From Pseudomonadota bacterium (GTDB lineage: Bacteria > Pseudomonadota > Gammaproteobacteria > Burkholderiales > Burkholderiaceae_C), in assembly GCA_021808445.1 (NCBI GenBank), contig JAKBBP010000030.1, positions 1 to 33,191 of the forward strand: a DNA stretch of 33,191 nucleotides, read 5' to 3'. Below the pieces are notes generated by a model. The model did not search any database and was not told the DNA's origin. It worked only from the letters and a program-made list of their open reading frames with translations. Position 1 is the stretch's first letter, and the number at the start of each line of letters is the position of its first letter. Of the stretch, positions 20,055 through 26,799 are shown in pieces. Position numbers and translations under genes: made by a program.

Positions 20055-20121
20055 CGGGGGCTCCGGTACGTGATGCGCGCCGCGCGGTGATCCGGGCCGG
20101 GGCGTCTGCCTGGCGAACAGT

Positions 20122-21189
20122 CTAGTGGCCTGTCCCACGAGCAGGCTGTTGAAAGACCGCGACCCCCTGCGGTATTTCGACAGCCTGCTGACAACTGTCA
20201 TTCCGCCGGGCCGTCTCGGGGCGCAGGCCAGGGGTGCATGGACGCGTCATGGCGCCCGGGCGGCGTCGGGCCGCCGAGGGTGCCGCGCCGGTGATGCGCT
20301 GGAAGGCGCGACGCATGCGCTCGGGGTGGCCGAAGCCGCATTGCACGGCGACACGCTGGATGGATTCCGCGCCGCTTTCCAGCGCGGCCCTGGCCGCCTC
20401 GACCCGCAAGGTTTCGACGGCCCGCGCAGGCGTCATGCCCACCTCGGCGTGGAACAGACGGGAAAACTGCCTCGTGCTGAGGTGGGAGCGCTCGGCCAGT
20501 TGCTCGACGCCCAGGCGCTCGTGCAGATTCGCGCGCACGAAATCGAGCAGGGGCGCGAAGCGGCCGCCCGGAGTGGCCATGTCGAGCAGCGCGGAGAACT
20601 GGGATTGTCCCCCCGGGCGGCGGTAATAGAACACCAGCTGCTGCGCCGTGCGGCGCGCCACCTGCTCACCCAGGTCCTCGGCGATCAACGCCAGGGCCAG
20701 ATCGATGCCCGCGCTGATGCCGGCCGAGGTCCAGATGCGACCCTCGCGGATGTAGATGCGGTCCGGGTCGAGGCGTACCTGCGGGAAGCGCTGCACGAAA
20801 TCCCGGCTGCGGCTCCAGTGCGTGGTGGCGTGCAGCCCGTCCAGCAGGCCGCTGCGTGCCAGCAGGTAGGCGCCGGAGCACACGCTGGCCAGGCGCTGCG
20901 CGCGCGCGGCGATGCGGCGCACCAGGCGGCGCGTGGCATCGCAGTCCGCCGCGCGGTCCACGCCGTCTCCTCCGGCGATCAGCAGGGTGTGCACTTGCCG
21001 CAGACCCCGCGCATCGAGTGCCTGCAGCAGCGCGCCGGAGGAACTTCGCACCAGGCCCGCCTGCAGGGCCACGGGGCGCAGCCGGTAGCTTCCCGGCACG
21101 TAGCGTTCGGCGATCTCGAAGGCCGCGATGGGGCCGGCGGCGTCGAGGATCTGGAAATCCGGAAACAGCAGTACGGCGATCGTGCGCAT
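20122..21189 (-). CDS. GlxA-type transcription regulator (DJ-1/PfpI domain plus AraC HTH)
   Basis: A 355-residue regulator. Residues about 1-190 form a DJ-1/PfpI-like (class I amidotransferase-fold) domain with the nucleophile-elbow sequence SVCSGAYLLA at 102-111. Residues about 212-310 hold two AraC helix-turn-helix units (LGVEQLAERSHLSTRQFSRLF, and IQRVAVQCGFGHPERMRRAF). It is divergent from the isonitrile hydratase-like gene, 127 bases start to start, and so is the obvious candidate regulator of it. Oddities: the start codon lies in a 12-bp tandem repeat and no Shine-Dalgarno sequence is visible. The last 20 or so residues are encoded by a long hairpin element, so the natural C-terminus may have been replaced. 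The known relatives respond to amines, choline derivatives or similar ligands; the ligand here is unknown. Confidence 0.88.
   Translation of the reverse strand: MRTIAVLLFPDFQILDAAGPIAAFEIAERYVPGSYRLRPVALQAGLVRSSSGALLQALDARGLRQVHTLLIAGGDGVDRAADCDATRRLVRRIAARAQRLASVCSGAYLLARSGLLDGLHATTHWSRSRDFVQRFPQVRLDPDRIYIREGRIWTSAGISAGIDLALALIAEDLGEQVARRTAQQLVFYYRRPGGQSQFSALLDMATPGGRFAPLLDFVRANLHERLGVEQLAERSHLSTRQFSRLFHAEVGMTPARAVETLRVEAARAALESGAESIQRVAVQCGFGHPERMRRAFQRITGAAPSAARRRPGAMTRPCTPGLRPETARRNDSCQQAVEIPQGVAVFQQPARGTGH
20140..20189. repeat. 50-bp near-perfect hairpin element, REP/MITE-like
   Basis: The arms AGCAGGCTGTTGAAA (20140-20154) and TTTCGACAGCCTGCT (20175-20189) are inverted copies with one T/G pairing. 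Inside, one mismatch is followed by a further stem, ACCGC against GCGGT, around the loop GACCCCCT. It lies within the last codons of the GlxA-type gene (residues about 334-350). There is no T tract, so it does not look like an intrinsic terminator. Its sharp-ended dyad form suggests a mobile palindromic repeat. Confidence 0.65.
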
Positions 21190-21226
21190 GATCGTGCGAA
21201 TGATCGTGCGAATGATCGCGCGAATG
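21176..21226. repeat. 12-bp tandem repeat at the start of the glxA-type gene
   Basis: Units ATGATCGTGCGA at 21188-21199 and 21200-21211, and ATGATCGCGCGA at 21212-21223, are preceded by a degenerate fourth copy, GCGATCGTGCGC (21176-21187), and followed by ATGG. The start codon of the leftward regulator gene (21189-21187) falls at the junction of the degenerate and first exact copies. The array occupies the place of its ribosome-binding site and part of the divergent promoter region. Confidence 0.85.
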
Positions 21227-21316
21227 GCAGAAAAAGAGGGATCTTTGACCTTTGCGTCAGCCCATTATGCGACGAACATGGGGGCCATGCACCCCTCGGC
21301 CTTCCAGGAGACCTCC

Positions 21317-22012
21317 ATGATCCCGTCCTTTCCCGTCGTCTTCGCCCTCTACCCCGGAGTGACCCAGCTTGATTTCACGGGGCCGTACGAGGTGCTCTCG
21401 CGTCTGGCGGGGGCCCGCTGCGTGCTGGCCTCCACCACCGGGCAAGGCATCTGCACGCCCCAGGGCTTGCGCTTCGAGGGCCTGCAGCGCCTTTCGGAGG
21501 TACGCGAATGCGCGCTGCTGTGCGTGCCCGGTGGCTATGGTTGCGTGCAGGCCATGGAGGACCAGGAATTCCTCGGGGAATTGCGACGCCTGGCCGCCAG
21601 CGCTCGCTACCTGAGTTCGGTATGCACCGGCTCCTTGCTGCTCGGCGCGGCCGGACTGTTGCGCGGGCGGCGAGCGGCCTGTCACTGGGCCTGGCGAGAA
21701 GGGCTGCGCGCCTTCGGAGCCATTCCCGACGAGGCTCGCGTGGTGCGCGACGGCCATGTGTTCAGCGGAGGCGGCGTGACCGCCGGCATCGACCTGGCCC
21801 TGAGCGTGATGGCCGAGGTGGCGGGCGAGCGCCACGCGCAGGAGGTGCAGCTGGCCATCGAATACGCGCCACAGCCCCCGTATGACAGTGGTCGCCCGGA
21901 ACGCGCCCCGGCGGAGGTGCTGGCCGCCGTCAACGCCCGCATGCAGGGGCTTCGCGCCGAGCGCGAGGAGGCGATTTCCCGCGCTGCGGGGCGACTGAAG
22001 GCCGTTGCGTGA
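21317..22012 (+). CDS. inhA: Isonitrile hydratase-like DJ-1/PfpI protein (InhA type)
   Basis: Isonitrile hydratase adds water to isonitriles to give N-substituted formamides. The 231-residue product closely follows Pseudomonas putida InhA (228 residues) along its length. It has the early motif QLDFTGPYEVL, the nucleophile elbow SVCTGSLLLGAAGLL with Cys103 (Cys101 in InhA), GAIPDEARVVRDG, GGGVTAGIDLAL, and the C-terminal VQLAIEYAPQPPYDSG. ATG 21317 is chosen because CAGGAG lies six bases before it and it matches the family's start; the frame is open further upstream through the 12-bp repeat, which looks non-coding. It is divergent from the GlxA-type regulator. The family is confident, the physiological substrate is not, as related DJ-1 proteins serve as glyoxalases or proteases. 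Confidence 0.85.
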   Translation: MIPSFPVVFALYPGVTQLDFTGPYEVLSRLAGARCVLASTTGQGICTPQGLRFEGLQRLSEVRECALLCVPGGYGCVQAMEDQEFLGELRRLAASARYLSSVCTGSLLLGAAGLLRGRRAACHWAWREGLRAFGAIPDEARVVRDGHVFSGGGVTAGIDLALSVMAEVAGERHAQEVQLAIEYAPQPPYDSGRPERAPAEVLAAVNARMQGLRAEREEAISRAAGRLKAVA

Positions 22013-22067
22013 AGCAAGTGCCGGACGGCAGGCGCTGGTTCGAGCCCCGGCTGGCCAGCCACAGACG

Positions 22068-22092
22068 AAGCCCCAGGTCGCGCCTGGGGCTT
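22068..22092. terminator. Intrinsic terminator-like hairpin between inhA-like gene and fic remnant
   Basis: AAGCCCCAGG (22068-22077) and CCTGGGGCTT (22083-22092) form a perfect 10-bp stem with loop TCGCG, followed on the plus strand by ATTC. It sits 55 bases after the inhA-like stop and immediately before the stop of the leftward RhuM-Fic gene, so it can serve both. T tracts are short. Confidence 0.65.
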
Positions 22093-22094
22093 AT

Positions 22095-23090
22095 TCACGC
22101 TTGCTCGACAGGCGGCGCCGATCCGATCATGTGCATGATCAGGCGGATCAGCACGTTCTTGTCCTTCGGATCCGACTCGGCGACCAGCAAGGTCAGCGCG
22201 GCCAGTCCGACATCGTTGATGACCGGGGCGCCCGTGGCGTCGAGGAGCCGGTCGTTGCGGTGCAGGAAGTCGACGAAAAGAAGGGCAGCGCTGCGCTTGT
22301 TGCCGTCGGCGAAGGGATGGTTCTTCACGACGAAATAGAGCAAGTGCGCCGCCTTCGATTCGATGTCCGGGTAGGCGGCTTCGCCGAAAGCGGTCTGCTT
22401 CAGGTTGCCGAGGATGGCAGCCAGCGCATCGCCGCGCTCCTGTCCGAACAGTCCGCTTGCGTCGCCTCGGCACTGCAGGTCGCGTTTCAGGCCGGCGATG
22501 CGCTAGCGCGCCTGCTCGACAGTGGGAAGAACGCCGCCCGGGTGGACTTCGGGTTCGGTGAGCAGGCCTTCGTCGTAGCGCTGCAGCCACAGGAAGGTCC
22601 GGGTGCAGCGGCTGACCAGGTCGATCAATCCACGGCCGGCTTCGAGCGCGAGGTGCTCGCTTAGGGCCGTACGACGAATAAGTTGGAGTGCAGCCTCAAG
22701 TTCGTGAGCATTCGCTTCGAACCGCTGTGCATTGATCGTGTATCCGTGCGACAGGTGTGTTCGGAGCAGGGCTGTTGCCCAATGGCGGAATTGCACACCC
22801 TTCTTGGAGTTGACGCGGTATCCGACCGATATGATCGAGTCGAGGTTGTACTGTCTGAGCCGTCGTCTGACCTGACGGGAGCCTTCCCGCTGAACGACCG
22901 AGGATTCCTCGGTTGTTGCTGCCTCCTCCAGTTCGGCATCCGCGTAGATGCGCTTGAGGTGCATGCCGATATTGTCTGTCGAGGTATCGAACAGCTCGGC
23001 CATTTGTTTCTGGCTGAGCCATACCGTTTCGCGGTCGACCCGCACCTCGACGCGGCCCTGCGGTGACTGGTAGATGGCGATATCGGTCAT
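22095..23090 (-). pseudogene. RhuM-Fic family gene interrupted by one amber codon
   Basis: The frame from ATG 23090 encodes a RhuM-like N-terminal part (VWLSQKQMAELFDTSTDNIGMHL, then NLDSIISVGYRVNSKKGVQFR at about residues 89-109). It is stopped by TAG at 22503-22505. The same frame continues without any other stop and reads RIAGLKRDLQ, FGQERGDALAAILGNL, YPDIESKAAHLLYF and the Fic motif HPFADGNKR, ending at TGA 22095-22097. Restoring one codon gives 331 residues, the usual length of RhuM-Fic proteins, so the damage is a single nonsense change or a sequencing error. Fic proteins transfer AMP or similar groups to targets; with the Fic motif downstream of the stop, the product as written would be inactive. 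A HepT remnant follows upstream. Confidence 0.85.
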
Positions 23091-23157
23091 CGTGCGATGT
23101 TCCAAGACTGGGGCGCGGGCGTCCGAGCATGACCAGACTGCTGGCAACCACCGCATC

Positions 23158-23328
23158 TTACGGGCGCAGGCCGACCCTTCGCGCCGTGTGCGCGATCGCG
23201 CGAATCCGTTCGAGGCACGGCGGAACGAGGGTCGTGACGGCGTCCCGGACGATTTCGAGCGTGAGCGTCCTGTAGCCATGCACGAGCCGGTTGCGCATTC
23301 CGGCGATGCGCAGAGCCGGCAGAAGAGC
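23158..23328 (-). pseudogene. C-terminal remnant of a HepT (HEPN, DUF86) toxin gene
   Basis: About 56 codons in this frame read like the C-terminal third of HepT, with IAGMRNRLVHGY. This contains the RX4HXY motif of HEPN RNase toxins (Arg, His and the Tyr that MntA antitoxins AMPylate), followed by LEIVRDAV, as in intact family members. The first two thirds and any MntA nucleotidyltransferase gene are missing: upstream the frame runs into unrelated sequence just before the polyketide synthase gene. It probably marks an insertion or deletion boundary. Confidence 0.7.
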
Positions 23329-23428
23329 GCGGCAGTGCCCAAACCTTGATACCCTCGGCCAAGCCCGGTGTCTCGCGCTGCGCGCGGCTGCCGGCGGAGC
23401 AGCGAACGCTTGCGAGGACGATCGACCC

Positions 23429-24502
23429 ATGTACCTGCGCGGAATCGGCACGGCGACCCCCCCGGGACGCTACACGAAGGCGGAGTGCTACGACGCATTC
23501 CGGAAGTCCGACTGGTTCGCCAGGCTCGATGCGCGCTCGCACTTCATCGCCAGCCGGGTCCTGCTGCGTGACAATGGCATGCAGGCGCGGCACCTGGCCC
23601 TCGACACCCTGGACGACGTGTTCACGATCGAGCCGGACGTCCTGGCGCAGCGCTTTCTCGAGCACGCCCCCGCGCTGGCGACGCAGGCCGCGGAGCGGGC
23701 GCTGGCCCGGGCCGGGCTCGCCAGCGCGGACATCGGCGCCATCGTCGTCAGTACTTGCACCGGATATCTCTGTCCGGGGCTGTCGGGCTACCTGGTGGAG
23801 CGTCTGGGTCTGCGCCGCGACGTGCTGGCCTTCGACCTGGTCGGGCAGGGTTGCGCCGCCGCCCTGCCCAACATGCAGCTCGGACGGACACTGCTGGCCT
23901 CGGGCGCTGCCGAGCATGTGCTGTCGGTCTGCGTGGAGGTGTGCAGCGCGGCGATGTATCTCGACGACGACCCCGGCGTGCTGATCAGCGCCTGCCTGTT
24001 CGGTGATGGGGCCGGTGCCGCCGTCCTGTCCCATGCCCCGCCGGACGCAGGGCGCCGGATCGCCTGGAAGGACAGCATGTCGCTGATCGAACCCGCCGCA
24101 CGCAAGGCCTTGATGTTCGAGCAGCGCGACGGCATGCTGCGCAACGTTCTCACGCGCGCGGTGCCGGTGCTGGCGGCCGAGCATGCGCAGCGCATCCTGG
24201 GGGCCGTGCTGGAGCGCGTGGGACTCGGGCAGCACGACATCAGCACCTGGATCGTGCATGCCGGCGGACGAGACGTGCTCATCGAGCTGGAGCGCCGACT
24301 CGGTCTGTCGTCGCAGGACTTGCGCTACAGCTCGGCCATGCTCCGCGAGTATGGAAATCTGTCGAGCGCCTTCGTCTATTTCGTGCTGGAGGCCGCGCTG
24401 GCCGACCACGCACCGGAGGGCTGGTGGTGGCTGTGCTCCTTCGGCGCCGGCTTCAGCTGCCACGGCGCGTTGCTCGAGGTCGGCGCCGGGGTCCGCGCAT
24501 GA
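23429..24502 (+). CDS. Type III polyketide synthase (chalcone/stilbene synthase family)
   Basis: A 357-residue cytosolic enzyme that extends an acyl starter with malonyl units and cyclises the product. The catalytic triad is present: Cys142 in DLVGQGCAAALPN, His277 in IVHAGG and Asn310 in REYGNLSSAFVYFVL. Two usually conserved spots differ. The His motif HPGG reads HAGG, and the GFGPG loop before the C-terminus reads SFGAGFSCHG (338-346). The N-terminus MYLRGIGTATPP is the normal family opening; in-frame codons further upstream overlap the HepT remnant and are not credible. It leads a five-gene operon and overlaps the next gene by ATGA. The dedicated ACP and ketosynthase downstream suggest an ACP-bound starter, as with bacterial alkylresorcinol or alkylpyrone synthases; the actual product is unknown. 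Confidence 0.9.
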   Translation: MYLRGIGTATPPGRYTKAECYDAFRKSDWFARLDARSHFIASRVLLRDNGMQARHLALDTLDDVFTIEPDVLAQRFLEHAPALATQAAERALARAGLASADIGAIVVSTCTGYLCPGLSGYLVERLGLRRDVLAFDLVGQGCAAALPNMQLGRTLLASGAAEHVLSVCVEVCSAAMYLDDDPGVLISACLFGDGAGAAVLSHAPPDAGRRIAWKDSMSLIEPAARKALMFEQRDGMLRNVLTRAVPVLAAEHAQRILGAVLERVGLGQHDISTWIVHAGGRDVLIELERRLGLSSQDLRYSSAMLREYGNLSSAFVYFVLEAALADHAPEGWWWLCSFGAGFSCHGALLEVGAGVRA

Positions 24503-25245
24503 CGCCACTGCCGCGCATCGTCGGCGCCGAGATCCTGGATGGTCTGGGCGAAGACGACCCCGCCGCGAGGCATTCCCGGCGGGACCTGCGGCGCGTGCAT
24601 CGCATCATGGGCACCTGCTCCATCCTGTTGCGCACCATGCGTTCGTGGGCCTTGCCTGGTAGCTCGTCGGCGCCGCTGCGCGTGCTCGAGCTTGGCGCCG
24701 GGGATGGCAGCCTGATGCTGCGGGTGGCCCATGCCCTGGCACCGCGGTGGCCGCGCGTGGAACTCACGCTGCTGGATCGTCAGGCTCTGGTCGAGCCCGA
24801 CACGCTGCGGCAATACGCCAGTCTCGGCTGGACTGCGGTGGCGAGCCGGATGGACGTGCTGGACTGGGTCGCCGGGCCCGGGCTCATCGAGGGCGCGGGC
24901 GACTCCGGCTTGCGCTGGGACGTGATCGTCGCCAATCTGTTCCTGCACCACTTCCAGGCGGGGGCGCTGGGCGAGCTGCTGCGGGCGGTGGCCGCTCGCT
25001 GCGACCACTTCCTGGCCTGCGAGCCGCGCAGGGCACGCCCTGCGCTGCTGGCCAGCCATCTGGTGCGCGCCATCGGTGCGAATGCGGTCACTCGCGAGGA
25101 CGCCGTGCTGAGCGTACATGCCGGATTCCGGGACCAGGAGCTGTCCGGGCTGTGGCCTCCGGGCGCAGCGGCGTGGGCGACGCGGGAGCATCCCGCAGGC
25201 CCCTTCAGCCACTGTTTCAGCGCGGTGCGGGAGGGGCCGGGATGA
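24499..25245 (+). CDS. SAM-dependent class I methyltransferase of the polyketide operon
   Basis: A 248-residue protein with the SAM-binding motif I VLELGAGDGSL at 62-72, an acidic end of strand beta-2 in LTLLDRQALVEP, and motif IV-like WDVIVANLFLHHF. The fold is that of small-molecule methyltransferases. ATG 24499 overlaps the polyketide synthase stop (ATGA) and its own stop overlaps the next start, so it is translationally coupled. In the Streptomyces srs cluster a methyltransferase and a flavoprotein modify the type III polyketide; the same role is inferred here, although the srs methyltransferase belongs to another family. The methylated atom is unknown. Ubiquinone-type methylation is an alternative, but the setting argues for the polyketide. 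Confidence 0.87.
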   Translation: MTPLPRIVGAEILDGLGEDDPAARHSRRDLRRVHRIMGTCSILLRTMRSWALPGSSSAPLRVLELGAGDGSLMLRVAHALAPRWPRVELTLLDRQALVEPDTLRQYASLGWTAVASRMDVLDWVAGPGLIEGAGDSGLRWDVIVANLFLHHFQAGALGELLRAVAARCDHFLACEPRRARPALLASHLVRAIGANAVTREDAVLSVHAGFRDQELSGLWPPGAAAWATREHPAGPFSHCFSAVREGPG

Positions 25246-26519
25246 TGCAGACCGTATTCGACGCCCTTGTCATCGGTGCCGGGCCGGCGGGTTCGGCGGC
25301 GGCCATCCTCCTGGGGCGTGCAGGGTGGTCGGTCGCGCTGATCGAAAAGCGCGAATTCCCGCGCCGCAAGGTCTGCGGCGAATGTCTGGCCTCGAGCAAC
25401 CTGTCCATCCTGGACGCGCTGGGCATCGGCCGGGCCTACCGCGCAGCCGCCGGCCCCGAGCTGAAGCAGCTGGCTTTCCTGCATGGCGACAGGCACGTGC
25501 TTGCCGAGCTGCCGCCGGGAGACATCGAGGGTCTGCGCTGGGGAAGGGCACTGGGGCGCGACACCATGGATACGCTGTTGCGCGACCAGGCTCTTGCCGC
25601 GGGCGTGACGGTGCTGCAGCCCTGGGCCGTGCAGGCCGTCGACGGTCGGGCGGGCGACTGGCAGGTCCGAGTCCGCGCGGTGGACTCGGGCATCACCCGC
25701 AGGCTTCGCGCCCCGTTGGCCATCGCGGCCCATGGCTCCTGGGAGGTCTTGCCGTCGGGGGGAGCGCGCCGACCCCGGCCGCGGCGCTGCGCGGAGCTGA
25801 TCGCCTTCAAGGCGAACTTCCTGGGCGCGGCGCTTCAGGAGGGCGTGTTGTCGGTGCTCGCGCTGGACGGCGGCTATGGGGGCATGGTGCTGGCCGACGC
25901 AGGCGTGACGACCGTGGCCTGCTGCGTTCGCCGCGATCGCCTCGATGCCTGCCGACGCGCGCGGCCGGAGCTGCGCGCGGGGGAGGCGGTCGAGGCATGG
26001 CTGCGGCAGGACTGCCTGGGGGTGCGCACCGCGCTGGCGAGCGCGCATCGGCAGGGGCCATGGCTGGCGGCCGGGCCACTCGACCCGGGAATCCGGCTGC
26101 GTGCCGACGACGGCATGTTCCGCATTGGCAATGCTGCGGGCGAGGCGCACCCGATCGTCGGCGAGGGCATGAGCATGGCGCTGCAGTCGGCGTGGCTGCT
26201 GAGTACTGAGTTGATCCAGTTCGAAGCGCGGGGCTTGCCGTCGCGCGGCCTGCCGCCAGGCGCGGCATGGCAGGCCGAGGTCGCCGCGCGCTATGCGACG
26301 GCCTGGCGGCGTCAGTTCGCCCCGCGCCTGCGACTTGCCGCGAGCTTCGCCCATGCCGCGATGCACCCGGCGACCTCGGCGCTACTGCTCGGCGCCGCCC
26401 GCATGTGGCCGGGTTTGCTGACCCGGGGTGCGGTCTGGAGCGGCAAGACGCGCGACATCACCCGGCGAGGCGCGACGAACTCGCAGACACGAGGGGACAG
26501 CCATGACGACAACCTTTGA
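25242..26519 (+). CDS. FAD-dependent oxidoreductase (geranylgeranyl reductase/hydroxylase superfamily)
   Basis: A 425-residue flavoprotein with the N-terminal dinucleotide fold VIGAGPAGSAAAILLGRAG (GxGxxG at 12-17), then RRKVCGECLASSNLSIL. That stretch is typical of the geranylgeranyl reductase-like and halogenase-like branch of the p-hydroxybenzoate hydroxylase superfamily. The second FAD motif is near residue 295 (GNAAGEAHPIVGEGMSMAL). The start has GGAGG about eight bases upstream and overlaps the methyltransferase stop (ATGA). Likely jobs are hydroxylation or oxidation of the polyketide ring, or reduction of a double bond; sequence alone does not decide. The lysine and tryptophan signatures of flavin halogenases (WxWxIP) are not seen. 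The ACP gene starts inside its last codons. Confidence 0.87.
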   Translation: MMQTVFDALVIGAGPAGSAAAILLGRAGWSVALIEKREFPRRKVCGECLASSNLSILDALGIGRAYRAAAGPELKQLAFLHGDRHVLAELPPGDIEGLRWGRALGRDTMDTLLRDQALAAGVTVLQPWAVQAVDGRAGDWQVRVRAVDSGITRRLRAPLAIAAHGSWEVLPSGGARRPRPRRCAELIAFKANFLGAALQEGVLSVLALDGGYGGMVLADAGVTTVACCVRRDRLDACRRARPELRAGEAVEAWLRQDCLGVRTALASAHRQGPWLAAGPLDPGIRLRADDGMFRIGNAAGEAHPIVGEGMSMALQSAWLLSTELIQFEARGLPSRGLPPGAAWQAEVAARYATAWRRQFAPRLRLAASFAHAAMHPATSALLLGAARMWPGLLTRGAVWSGKTRDITRRGATNSQTRGDSHDDNL

Positions 26520-26799
26520 GCGCCTGAGCGCGATCCTGGTCAAGGACTACAAGGTCCCGGCGCGGGATCTGGCCCCGGAGACCACCCTCGAAAGCCTGGG
26601 CATCGACTCGCTCGCTGCAGCCGAGCTGTTTTTCAGCGCGGAGGATGTGTTCCACATCACGATGCCGCCCGAGGCGGTGCCTCTGGCCACCCTCGGAGAC
26701 GTGGTGGCCTATCTCGACGCATTGATCGCGCAGCAGCATGGGGGCGATGCCGGTACGGGGCCTGCCGACCAGGGTGCGCGCGGTCCGGAGCTGCCATGA
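26503..26799 (+). CDS. Acyl carrier protein of the polyketide operon
   Basis: A 98-residue carrier protein. The phosphopantetheine attachment site is Ser36 in LGIDSLAAAELFF, with the usual acidic helix II and the ED pair in SAEDVFHI. The opening MTTTFERLSAILVKDYKVP is the normal helix I. After residue 75 it has a Gly/Asp/Gln-rich tail not needed for the fold. GAGG lies about eight bases before ATG 26503, inside the last 17 bases of the flavoprotein gene, and its own stop overlaps the ketosynthase start. It most likely carries the acyl chain made or extended by the adjacent ketosynthase and passes it to the type III synthase; that transfer is inferred. Confidence 0.92.
   Translation: MTTTFERLSAILVKDYKVPARDLAPETTLESLGIDSLAAAELFFSAEDVFHITMPPEAVPLATLGDVVAYLDALIAQQHGGDAGTGPADQGARGPELP

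Noticed and set aside
20055-20201. 49-residue N-terminal extension of the PLP lyase
   Set aside because: It runs through the hairpin element, is not family-like, and a good ribosome site precedes ATG 20054.
21128-21316. Upstream extension of the isonitrile hydratase-like protein through the 12-bp repeat (MIVRMIVR)
   Set aside because: It overlaps the divergent regulator gene and adds repeat-derived residues. CAGGAG before 21317 and the length of InhA favour the shorter protein.
22020-22062. tRNA-like sequence (GGTTCGAGCCCC then GGCCAGCCA)
   Set aside because: The T-loop looks right, but the T-stem has two mismatches and there is no anticodon or D arm, so it is not a tRNA gene. A tRNA-end attachment site remains possible but unsupported.
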